The position numbers and the translations under genes were made by a program. 33,570 bases of DNA, taken from NCBI GenBank assembly GCA_025451995.1, contig JANWJE010000120.1, positions 1 through 33,570 on the forward strand, in the 5' to 3' direction. Under the pieces are notes generated by a model that worked only from the letters and a program-made list of their open reading frames with translations, was not told the DNA's origin and ran no database searches. Source of the stretch: Parachlamydiaceae bacterium. Lineage in GTDB: Bacteria; Chlamydiota; Chlamydiia; Chlamydiales; Parachlamydiaceae. Position 1 is the stretch's first letter. Every line of letters starts with the position of its first letter. Positions 24,018 through 31,267 of this stretch are shown here, one piece after another.

Positions 24018-24782
24018 ATGTCTGAATCTGAAATTCACACCATTTTAGTTTGTGGAGTATATATATTTGGTTTCATTTCATTTTTTTTATTATTGGCAAT
24101 GCCTGCACCTTATGGCAAATTCAATCGAATAGGGTGGGGACCTTCCATAGATAATCGTTGGGGGTGGTGTCTCATGGAGGCACCGGCAATGATTTTTTTT
24201 CTTTTTGTCTACTGCTGGGGTGCGCATAAATGGGAGAAAGGGCCTCTTGTATTCTTATGTTTATGGGAATTACATTACATTTATAGAACATGCATCTTTC
24301 CTTTTTTATTAAAAACTCCTAAAAAAAGAATTCCTATCACCATTGTTATATCGTCTATTCTTTTTAACATTCTCAATGCTTATATTAACGCTCGTTTTAT
24401 TTCTGAGTTTTCAAATAATTCTATTTTGTTTCTTTATATAAATGTTGTTTTCGGTATTGCTATTTTTATTATCGGATTTTCAATTAATGTCTGGTCGGAT
24501 CATGTTTTAATACATTTACGAAAATCAAGAGATGATATCGGTTATAAGATCCCCTTTTCTCCGCCGTTTTCTTTTTTACATATTTCTTGTCCCAATTATT
24601 TTGGAGAATTGTTGGAATGGACTGGATGGGCTCTTGCTTGTTATTCATTATCTGGGTGGTCTTTCGCTTTTTTTACAGCTTCTAACTTAATTCCAAGAGC
24701 TTTAATAAGTCATCAATGGTATAGAAAAACGTTTAAAGAATATCCAAGCAATAGAAAGGCTATCATTCCTTTATTATTATAA
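24018..24782 (+). CDS. Steroid 5-alpha-reductase (3-oxo-5-alpha-steroid 4-dehydrogenase)
   Basis: The 254-residue length equals that of eukaryotic SRD5A1/2 and plant DET2. Conserved segments run the full length: PAPYGKF (29-35), GWGPSIDNRWGW (39-50), MEAP with Glu54, ELHYIYRTCIFPF with Tyr87, NVWSDHVLIHLRKS (157-170), GYKIPF, SCPNYFGELLEWTGWALA (190-207), NLIPRA, HQWY and YPSNRKAIIP at the end. Glu54 and Tyr87 correspond to the catalytic pair Glu57/Tyr91 of human SRD5A2. The enzyme is a seven-helix membrane protein that uses NADPH to reduce the 4,5 double bond of 3-oxo-4-ene steroids. AAGGA lies 4 nt before the ATG. This is the most specific steroid enzyme of the cluster. Confidence 0.95.
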   Translation: MSESEIHTILVCGVYIFGFISFFLLLAMPAPYGKFNRIGWGPSIDNRWGWCLMEAPAMIFFLFVYCWGAHKWEKGPLVFLCLWELHYIYRTCIFPFLLKTPKKRIPITIVISSILFNILNAYINARFISEFSNNSILFLYINVVFGIAIFIIGFSINVWSDHVLIHLRKSRDDIGYKIPFSPPFSFLHISCPNYFGELLEWTGWALACYSLSGWSFAFFTASNLIPRALISHQWYRKTFKEYPSNRKAIIPLLL

Positions 24783-24799
24783 AAAATTGGCTGTTATGC

Positions 24800-25525
24800 C
24801 TAGTTCAAACTCACAATCCCTTCAATAGACATCTCTAGAGTAATGTTTTTCATTGCCTTTATCACTTTTTCTACATTCTTTGAATGTTGTGCTGAGTCTA
24901 GCACTACAACTGATTTGTTTTGAGAATTTTGATTGAAAAGCCCTATCGCCAGCATCAATACTCTCTCATCAATATCGAAATGAGAAAAATCTATCTGCTT
25001 TAGATTCGAACATTTTTTAATCAGCTGTTCAACGCAATAAATGAGAGAGCGCTTGCTCAACCCTGAAAATGATTTTAAGTGCAATGAATGCAACTTAAAA
25101 TAGAATTCATCATTGTAAAGTTGAAAGAATTTCTGAAGGTCAGATTTGTCCCCTTCGTAGCTCACTTCTTTTTTTAACGCATGACTTTGCAATAATTTAG
25201 CCTTGCCATGGAAAGATTCAAATTGAAAATAATAATCTTTGGAAATTTCATGGGTGGGCAATGGTTCTTTTCTTTCCAAAAAGACATCTTTCCATAGGAT
25301 ATTATCTTTTAAGATAATAGCCCACCTTTTGCACACTACTCTTCCAAGGGCCTTTTCAGTTTTATCAAGACAACAAAAGATTTCACAAATCATTTCTGCT
25401 GGACAATCATTCAATTGACCTATAGGACCGATAACTTTCCATCGATTGTCAGTTCGTTTGAATTTGTCTTCAGAAGGTGCTATCTCTTGTCTGAATAAGC
25501 CGCTAATGGATTGAAGAAAATACAT
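24800..25525 (-). CDS. F-box protein, putative host-directed effector
   Basis: This 241-residue protein has a clear F-box at about residues 37-80: LNDCPAEMICEIFCCLDKTE, then LGRVVCKRWAIIL and ILWKDVFLER. F-boxes bind Skp1 and recruit substrates to SCF ubiquitin ligases, which exist only in eukaryotes, so the protein is expected to act in the host cell. The C-terminal part has leucine-rich stretches (FKLHSLHLKSFSGLS, CSNLKQIDFSHFDIDERVL) that could be degenerate LRRs binding substrate. No signal peptide; type III secretion is inferred. It is the last gene of a leftward operon, 2 bp after its neighbour, with AAGGAAG 8 nt before the ATG. Confidence 0.88.
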   Translation of the reverse strand: MYFLQSISGLFRQEIAPSEDKFKRTDNRWKVIGPIGQLNDCPAEMICEIFCCLDKTEKALGRVVCKRWAIILKDNILWKDVFLERKEPLPTHEISKDYYFQFESFHGKAKLLQSHALKKEVSYEGDKSDLQKFFQLYNDEFYFKLHSLHLKSFSGLSKRSLIYCVEQLIKKCSNLKQIDFSHFDIDERVLMLAIGLFNQNSQNKSVVVLDSAQHSKNVEKVIKAMKNITLEMSIEGIVSLN

Positions 25526-25527
25526 GG

Positions 25528-26262
25528 CTAAACTTCCTTTTGTTTGGGCAGATTGGGAATATTAACTGTATAAATGACTTCATTCCTAATCTGGTTCATG
25601 ACGAAAGGAATCATATTATTTAATACAAAGCTAGCAGAATTTTTTATGGCAAAATAAGAAATAGTATAGGACCAATTTCGATAAATCATCGTGCCGCGCA
25701 ACTGTCTGGCACTAACATCCAAATCACCTTGCGTAACTATAGCACCCCCTTTGCCATATTGTGCATCTAACAAATGCAATAGCTCTGAATAATTTTCCCC
25801 TTCAGAATTTTCACTGATGCGGTTGGCTAATTCATTTGCTTGGGTAGCCACAATCCCAATCCTAGCCCGTTCTACAGCATCTGTAAATTGTTTGTAATTA
25901 AATGTTTGTGTTACAATTTCCATAGAGGACTTAATTGTAAAAATATAGGCAATCATCCGAATCATTCTTAAATAAGGAATTGTTTTAAAGATTAGCGGAA
26001 TCAAACTCATTCCCGTGAGGAGAAAGCATCCGGCCGTAATCATCAGTTCATTTTTGGCTTGCACTCTATATTTCTCTGTTGAATATCCAGTTAATGCAGC
26101 AAAAGGAATTTTCACAACTTCAACAACTGTGCGTATCGTGCCTTCAGCCGATCCTGCAGCCCAAATAATGGCTGGGACTCCGCAAACGAGTGTTTCAAGT
26201 TTGCTAGCATATCCAACTTCGCGCCAAATATCGTGGCTCATATGAATCATCATATTATTCAT
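25528..26262 (-). CDS. Membrane protein of unknown function, paralogue of 26273 gene
   Basis: The 244-residue protein has no signal peptide and has hydrophobic stretches around residues 22-55 (VCGVPAIIWAAGSAEGTIRT) and 74-112 (ITAGCFLLTGMSLIPLIF). A shared block with the next gene upstream, PAIIWAAGSAEGTIR here against PPLIIEGMGAVEATIR there, with the following helix pair, shows the two are paralogues. The profile suits an inclusion-membrane or other secreted membrane protein, but no named family is recognised. AGGAA lies 8 nt before the ATG. It is the middle gene of the operon ending with the F-box protein. Confidence 0.72.
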   Translation of the reverse strand: MNNMMIHMSHDIWREVGYASKLETLVCGVPAIIWAAGSAEGTIRTVVEVVKIPFAALTGYSTEKYRVQAKNELMITAGCFLLTGMSLIPLIFKTIPYLRMIRMIAYIFTIKSSMEIVTQTFNYKQFTDAVERARIGIVATQANELANRISENSEGENYSELLHLLDAQYGKGGAIVTQGDLDVSARQLRGTMIYRNWSYTISYFAIKNSASFVLNNMIPFVMNQIRNEVIYTVNIPNLPKQKEV

Positions 26263-26272
26263 GATTGTATTC

Positions 26273-26938
26273 CTAATTTCTTAACATTCTTGATGCAAAA
26301 CCGATCCCCGCTGATATCAAACTCGCTGCAACATTGGCCACAGTCGTTACGGCAGTCCAAAATCCCACAACATCTAAAATATCGTAGCCAAAACTTAATG
26401 CACGCACTGTTTCTTTTAAAACGGGTACAATGATGATTCTCTCTGCATAAGTGACTACTTTCCAAGTGGTTTTGGCTACAGGCTTAATCATATAGGTGTA
26501 GGTATGCTTCGTCACAATAAAAGGTGTGTGATAGACATAATAATCTTGAATCAAAGAACGAGGACCTTCGGGTGTATAACGGATAAATCTATTGATTTTG
26601 ACAGCCATGAGTACATATCCGTTTAAAGGTAGGATTGCACCACGTACAAGTTTGTGGGCAGTTTCAATTTCAACGGAAGCTGAATCGATATGAAATTGCT
26701 TTTGTTGCTGTTCTGTAATATGCGCCTTAAAAAGATGGGCAATAGCCCGTATGGTTGCTTCTACAGCACCCATTCCTTCAATGATTAATGGCGGTCCATA
26801 AATCATTGCAACCACTTGAACATGTTTATTGGATAAGGAGAGGTCCGTCGTGAGTAAATAGAGAGGTGCAGCAGCGAAAAGGCCGGCGCGAATCCCATAA
26901 CCCAGGACGTTGTCTAGTTTTGAATGATTTGTATTCAT
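26273..26938 (-). CDS. Membrane protein of unknown function, first gene of F-box operon
   Basis: The 221-residue protein has hydrophobic stretches at about 13-30 (GIRAGLFAAAPLYLLTT), 40-65 (containing PPLIIEGMGAVEATIRAIA), 95-112 and a C-terminal pair (ILDVVGFWTAVTTVANVAA and ISAGIGFASRM). The middle contains a Tyr-rich segment (DYYVYHTPF). It shares a domain with the 25528 protein, 10 bp downstream, and has no cleavable signal peptide. Bilobed hydrophobicity and position with an F-box gene suggest a host-interacting membrane protein; function unknown. The intergenic 26939-27066 is AT-rich and must hold divergent promoters, which I could not place reliably. Confidence 0.72.
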   Translation of the reverse strand: MNTNHSKLDNVLGYGIRAGLFAAAPLYLLTTDLSLSNKHVQVVAMIYGPPLIIEGMGAVEATIRAIAHLFKAHITEQQQKQFHIDSASVEIETAHKLVRGAILPLNGYVLMAVKINRFIRYTPEGPRSLIQDYYVYHTPFIVTKHTYTYMIKPVAKTTWKVVTYAERIIIVPVLKETVRALSFGYDILDVVGFWTAVTTVANVAASLISAGIGFASRMLRN

Positions 26939-27066
26939 TTGTATATAATATTGTTTATAAAATTAGAACATTTATGCGATTATGTAAAAAAATTAAAATA
27001 AAGTTATTCTATATTCTTGGATATTTATTTTGATAATAATCAATCATTTTATGCAAGATAAAAAAC

Positions 27067-28290
27067 ATGAAAGTTGCTATGCGTAAATTATTTCTTTTGT
27101 TCGTTGCCGTCAGCATACACGCTCAACAAACACCCCAGCCTCCTTTAGAGGGATTAAGCGATTCTGAGGTGGCTCATTTTGAATTATTGGTTGATGGAAG
27201 CAATCATTTTGCTTTTGATGCCTATCAAGAGTTAAATAAACAGATGGCCGGCAATTTTGTCTTTTCTCCCTATAATATTACAAGTGGTTTGGGATTGGCA
27301 GCTATAGGTTCTAAAGACCAAACCGCCCTCCAATTCCAGCATCTTTTCCACTATTCTCTCCCCCTTCTTCTTTTTCAAGGAGATTTAGTTGCAAGTCTCA
27401 AAAGGGGGAATGGTGCGAAAGTTTTTATAGCAAACGGGATTTGGATCGATCAAAAAATTACAGTGCTTCCGGCCTTTAAGCAATCCATCCTTCGAAATTA
27501 TCGTTTTTCTCTGATTAACTGTGACTTTAATCAACCTTTGCAAACCATTCAAAAAATAAATGAAATCATTTCAAAAGAAACAGAAGGTAAAATCCATCAA
27601 CTGCTTCTAAGCCAAGATGTGACAAGTGGAACTAAAATGCTATTAACAATGGGTGCTCACCTCCAAGCTAAATGGGATGTCCCCTTTAATCGCTATGAGA
27701 ATCGCAAATTACAACCTTTTCGCGTCACTAAGCATCGCACCTCTCAAGTTGAAATGTTTTTTGTTAAATCTCCCTTAGACTATTTGGATGAAAATCAATT
27801 TGAAATGATAGATATCCCGTTTGAAAAAACAGGACCCACCTATGTTCTCTCTCTATTTGTTCCTAAGCTGACATCCACTTTGGATGAGCTCGAAAAAGCT
27901 TTTACTTATGAAAATTGGAAAAAATGGAAAATGAACATCAAAAAACGAAAGATCTTTCTTTCAATCCCCTCGTTTAGAATTGAAAAAAGGCTTGATCTGA
28001 AAAACCTCCTTAAATCTCTTGGTTTAACAGAAGCATTCAATCAAAATGCAAATTTTGGAAACTTAACGAATGAAAAAGGAATTTATATCAATAAAGTTAT
28101 TCACAAAACAAGTATAAAATTGGATGATAAAGGAGTGAATGTATCCATAGCAAAGCAAGTTAAGATTCAAACCTCCAATCAAGAGAAAGAAGACTTTTAT
28201 GAATTGACCATCGATCGCCCTTTTATTTTTGTCATCTGCGATCAACAATCAGATACACTCCTTTTTATGGGGAGAGTAATTCTTCCTTAA
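27067..28290 (+). CDS. Secreted serpin-family protein
   Basis: The 407-residue protein has a signal peptide (KLFLLFVAVSIHA, cleavage near residue 19) and a full serpin fold: NFVFSPYNITSGLGLAAIGS near the start, NGIWID, ISKETEGKIHQLL, IPSFRIEKRLDLKNLLKSLG, and the end RPFIFVICD...DTLLFMGRVILP. The reactive-centre region begins KLDDKGVNVSIAKQ (351-364). The hinge of inhibitory serpins is typically EEGTEAAAAT; here Gly356 is kept but following positions are Val, Asn, Val, Ser, Ile, Ala, Lys. Efficient loop insertion is thus doubtful and P1 cannot be assigned. It may inhibit or merely bind host or amoebal proteases. Serpins are rare in bacteria, so eukaryotic origin is possible. Confidence 0.93.
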   Translation: MKVAMRKLFLLFVAVSIHAQQTPQPPLEGLSDSEVAHFELLVDGSNHFAFDAYQELNKQMAGNFVFSPYNITSGLGLAAIGSKDQTALQFQHLFHYSLPLLLFQGDLVASLKRGNGAKVFIANGIWIDQKITVLPAFKQSILRNYRFSLINCDFNQPLQTIQKINEIISKETEGKIHQLLLSQDVTSGTKMLLTMGAHLQAKWDVPFNRYENRKLQPFRVTKHRTSQVEMFFVKSPLDYLDENQFEMIDIPFEKTGPTYVLSLFVPKLTSTLDELEKAFTYENWKKWKMNIKKRKIFLSIPSFRIEKRLDLKNLLKSLGLTEAFNQNANFGNLTNEKGIYINKVIHKTSIKLDDKGVNVSIAKQVKIQTSNQEKEDFYELTIDRPFIFVICDQQSDTLLFMGRVILP

Positions 28291-28345
28291 GAGGTAATTG
28301 CAAAAGTCCAAAAAGCTGTCTTTTGGAGTTTTGCAATTACCTCTT
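28289..28345. repeat. Palindrome overlapping the serpin stop
   Basis: Arms of 25 nt, AAGAGGTAATTGCAAAAGTC on (28289-28313) and its reverse complement with one mismatch (28321-28345), are separated by a 7-nt loop. The first bases are part of the TAA stop of the serpin. It could terminate transcription, although no T-tract follows. Confidence 0.92.
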
Positions 28346-28394
28346 GAGATACAATTAAAATTTTTGTAATATCAAAAGAAATTTTAGTATCATT

Positions 28395-29162
28395 ATGGCC
28401 ATCCCCTTAATGCTCTATCAACTATCGGTCAAATGCATTTCTGATATCGGTCTTTCTCGACAGAACAATGAAGATTATATAAAAATTTTACGCGAAGAAC
28501 AATTTTTTGTATTAGCAGATGGCATGGGTGGGCACCAAGCTGGAGAGATCGCTTCAAAAGCGACCGTTGAGCAACTCTGTTATTTAATCCAACAAGACAG
28601 TCAATCCTTGCACAATGATATACCGGATGTGATCGGTTTTATCCAAAACAGTATCAAAGAAGTCAATCAATGGATATTTCGGATCAGCAAGGAAAATAGT
28701 CATTTGCGCGGGATGGGAACAACTTTATGCTGCCTCTATCTCCATCCCGGAGGATTAATTTATGCCCATGTAGGAGATAGTCGAATTTACAGGCTGCGGA
28801 ACGGAAATTTAGAGCAATTGACAAAGGATCACTCTCTTTTAAGAGAATTGATCGATTTAGGACAGATAAGTGAGCAACAAGCGGAACATTTTCTATATAA
28901 AAACATTATTACGAAGGCGATAGGTACCGAACCCACTATAGAACCCGATGTTGAATTTACAACTTTAGAAGATGGTGATATCCTAGTGATGTGCACTGAT
29001 GGATTATCCGATTCTGTTCCTTTCAAAGAGATAGAAAAGACACTCACCTCTCTGTCGGAAGATGAAGCTGCCACCCAACTCGTCAGTAAAGCTAAAGAGA
29101 ATGGCGGTCAGGATAATATCACCCTTGCGATCGTTAAAATTCATAGAAAAAATAAACCTTAG
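28395..29162 (+). CDS. PP2C-type Ser/Thr protein phosphatase
   Basis: The 255-residue cytosolic phosphatase contains all PPM/Stp motifs: SDIGLSRQNNEDY, LADGMGGHQAGEIAS (metal-binding Asp), GMGTTLCCLYL, AHVGDSRIYRLRNG, LTKDHS, VMCTDGLSD and GGQDNITLAIVKI. It removes phosphate from Ser/Thr, probably opposing Hanks-type kinases encoded elsewhere. As I recall, Chlamydia trachomatis also has a PP2C phosphatase beside a NifS-like gene, so this order looks ancestral. The alternative start at the second Met (28410) is possible. It ends 18 nt before the cysteine desulfurase ATG. Confidence 0.95.
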   Translation: MAIPLMLYQLSVKCISDIGLSRQNNEDYIKILREEQFFVLADGMGGHQAGEIASKATVEQLCYLIQQDSQSLHNDIPDVIGFIQNSIKEVNQWIFRISKENSHLRGMGTTLCCLYLHPGGLIYAHVGDSRIYRLRNGNLEQLTKDHSLLRELIDLGQISEQQAEHFLYKNIITKAIGTEPTIEPDVEFTTLEDGDILVMCTDGLSDSVPFKEIEKTLTSLSEDEAATQLVSKAKENGGQDNITLAIVKIHRKNKP

Positions 29163-29180
29163 ATTTTGAACAGGTTCTTA

Positions 29181-30311
29181 ATGCCCGCCATCTATCTTGA
29201 CTACAATGCAAGCACCCCTTTAGATCCTAAAGTGTTTCAAGCAATGGTTCATGCACTTGAGGAAGAACAAGCCAACCCTTCGAGCGCTCATTCCTTTGGA
29301 AAAGAATCCCGCAAAAAAATTGAGAGAAGCAGAGAAATTGTAGCGAACTATTTTAAAGTTAAAAACTCTGAAGTCATCTTTACATCAGGAGGGACCGAAG
29401 GGGCTGCATTTCTTATCCAGGGAATTTTGAAGAATCAACCCGGACATGTCATTTCATCATCCGTTGAACATGCCTGTGTCTATGAAAACTTAAAGCAGCT
29501 GAATAAGAATTATCAAGTATCTTTCCTTCCAACTGGCGAATGGGGGGCTGTTAAAGCAGAAAATATTGAAAAGGAAATTCGACAAGATACCCGTTTGATA
29601 GCATTGATGGCAGTTAACAATGAAACAGGGGTAATGACTGATATAGAAGCCATCGCAAGAATAGCGCATATGAGAAAAATCCCTTTCATCATCGATGGCG
29701 TTGCATGGCTGGGAAAAGCCCCTATGCATCTTCCCCTTGGAGTTTCTGCAGCTTTTTTTAGCGGCCACAAAATCTACGGACCTAAAGGAATCGGTTGTTG
29801 TATTTGTCGCTCGGGCTTAAAACTTTCTCCACTCTTAGTGGGAGGCAATCAAGAATTTAATCGACGTGCCGGGACAGAAAATCTTTCCGGGATCATAGGA
29901 TTTGCAGAAGCGATTGTGCAAATGGCAACGAATGAAGATCAAATGATTAACAACATCAAAGAGATGCGCGATTTTTTTGAAAAAGAAATTCAGAACCAAC
30001 TCAATCATGTGGTTATAAACGGTGAAGATCCTAGAGTGTGCAACACTTCAAATATCGCTTTTTTAGGATGTGATGGCGAATCGCTCCTCATTCAATTTGA
30101 TCTTCAGGGTTTAGCAGCCAGCCATGGTTCAGCCTGTTCCTCAGGGGCCCTTGAACCTTCGCGAATTTTAAGAGAAATGGGCCTCTCTTCTGAACGGGTG
30201 AATTCATCCATCCGTTTTTCTTTAGGAAGAATGACCACAAAAGAAGACATACAACAGGCGATCCACATCATCGTCAACACAGTCAATAAAATGAGAATCT
30301 ATTCCGTATAA
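29181..30311 (+). CDS. Cysteine desulfurase, NifS/IscS-like
   Basis: This PLP enzyme removes sulfur from cysteine for Fe-S clusters and thio-cofactors. From the ATG at 29181 (AGG 6 nt upstream) it is 376 residues; a TTG at 29166 would add five. Motifs: IYLDYNASTPLDPKVF, SVEHACVYENL (PLP-stacking His), NNETGVMTDIE, SGHKIYGPKGIG (PLP Lys) and SHGSACSSGALEPSRILREMG with the catalytic Cys in a flexible loop. It lies 18 nt downstream of the PP2C gene, so the two are probably co-transcribed. Its 3' end overlaps the convergent FtsB-like gene by 13 bp. Confidence 0.94.
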   Translation: MPAIYLDYNASTPLDPKVFQAMVHALEEEQANPSSAHSFGKESRKKIERSREIVANYFKVKNSEVIFTSGGTEGAAFLIQGILKNQPGHVISSSVEHACVYENLKQLNKNYQVSFLPTGEWGAVKAENIEKEIRQDTRLIALMAVNNETGVMTDIEAIARIAHMRKIPFIIDGVAWLGKAPMHLPLGVSAAFFSGHKIYGPKGIGCCICRSGLKLSPLLVGGNQEFNRRAGTENLSGIIGFAEAIVQMATNEDQMINNIKEMRDFFEKEIQNQLNHVVINGEDPRVCNTSNIAFLGCDGESLLIQFDLQGLAASHGSACSSGALEPSRILREMGLSSERVNSSIRFSLGRMTTKEDIQQAIHIIVNTVNKMRIYSV

Positions 30312-30589
30312 AAATAGACTTTTTGCTGCCCTTCAGGGACTAAACCCATTCCTTTCATCAGTGTCAACTCTTGCCAAGCCAAGTCGCTTTGACTATTCAA
30401 CTGAAGTTGTAAATTTGCCTGTTGAATGGAGGCTTCTTCTTTTTCTTTTTCTAGTGATTTTTTTTGTCCAGTTAATTGTTTAAATAGCGCTTCGCGGTGC
30501 TTCAACCCATGTTCAAATAGAATCATACACCCAATGATAAAAGCAAATACCCACCATGAATGTTGAAAAAAAATTTTTAATTTAGACAT
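30299..30589 (-). CDS. Small FtsB/DivIC-like membrane coiled-coil protein
   Basis: The 96-residue protein has one transmembrane helix (about 11-27, SWWVFAFIIGCMILF), then a coiled coil (about 30-70, rich in Lys/Glu/Gln) and a C-terminal tail ELTLMKGMGLVPEGQQKVYF resembling the end of FtsB/DivIC proteins (…R-LGLVKPGE-VY-). FtsB-type proteins bridge the divisome. In Chlamydiae, which divide without FtsZ, such a protein would be of interest, but the assignment rests on topology and a short tail. It is coupled to the NUDIX gene by TAATG. Confidence 0.65.
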   Translation of the reverse strand: MSKLKIFFQHSWWVFAFIIGCMILFEHGLKHREALFKQLTGQKKSLEKEKEEASIQQANLQLQLNSQSDLAWQELTLMKGMGLVPEGQQKVYFYTE

Positions 30590-31101
30590 TATCTTTTTCT
30601 TTTTCTAGTTGTAAGATAGCTTAAAACATGTCTTGGATGGGATAAAAAATATTTAAGGACATTCAAATATGAAATTTCCGTCAATTTTCTCTTTATAAGT
30701 TTTGAATTTGCCAAAGATTCTTGAATCCATAAAACATGTGGTGGAAAAATTGCTAGAGGAAGATGTTCTTTCGGAAAAAATTTCGCTTCGGCAGTTTCAT
30801 TTGTGTTTTTAATGCAGCCGGAAAGAATTTGGCAAATAAAAACATGAGTAAAAGCTGCTAAATGATTATTTGGAAGATATTCAGCGGTTTTTCGTACAAT
30901 TGTTACGATTAAGCCTGTTTCTTCTTCAACTTCCCTAATGACAGCTTCTTCAGGGGTTTCACCGGGCTCTATCCCCCCTCCAGGTAAAACCCAAATGGGA
31001 ACATCAAGCCGTTTTGTTAAGAGGATGCTTTCTTCCCTTTCGTCCAAAATAATTGCAATGGAGGCCGGTAAGAGAGGTTGACAAAAATGATTATTTTGCA
31101 T
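30589..31101 (-). CDS. NUDIX hydrolase
   Basis: The 170-residue protein carries a complete Nudix box: GGIEPGETPEEAVIREVEEE followed by TGL, fitting Gx5Ex7REUxEExGU. The preceding WVLPGGG is typical of MutT/ADP-ribose or nucleotide pyrophosphatases. The substrate cannot be fixed. The C terminus is basic (SYLTTRKRKR). It is divergent from tRNA-Leu and overlaps the FtsB-like gene start by one base. No clear Shine-Dalgarno is seen. Confidence 0.93.
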   Translation of the reverse strand: MQNNHFCQPLLPASIAIILDEREESILLTKRLDVPIWVLPGGGIEPGETPEEAVIREVEEETGLIVTIVRKTAEYLPNNHLAAFTHVFICQILSGCIKNTNETAEAKFFPKEHLPLAIFPPHVLWIQESLANSKLIKRKLTEISYLNVLKYFLSHPRHVLSYLTTRKRKR

Positions 31102-31183
31102 TAATTTATATTCGTTAAAATCAAAGTTAATCTTAAAAAATTAACAAATTGAACATTATATCTCTACTAGAAATAGTGGTGAT

Positions 31184-31265
<82 letters not shown>

Positions 31266-31267
31266 AT

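Noticed and set aside
24823..24840. Another copy of the CAATAGACATCT repeat end
   Set aside because: It lies in the coding end of the F-box gene without a partner arm nearby; a chance match is likely.
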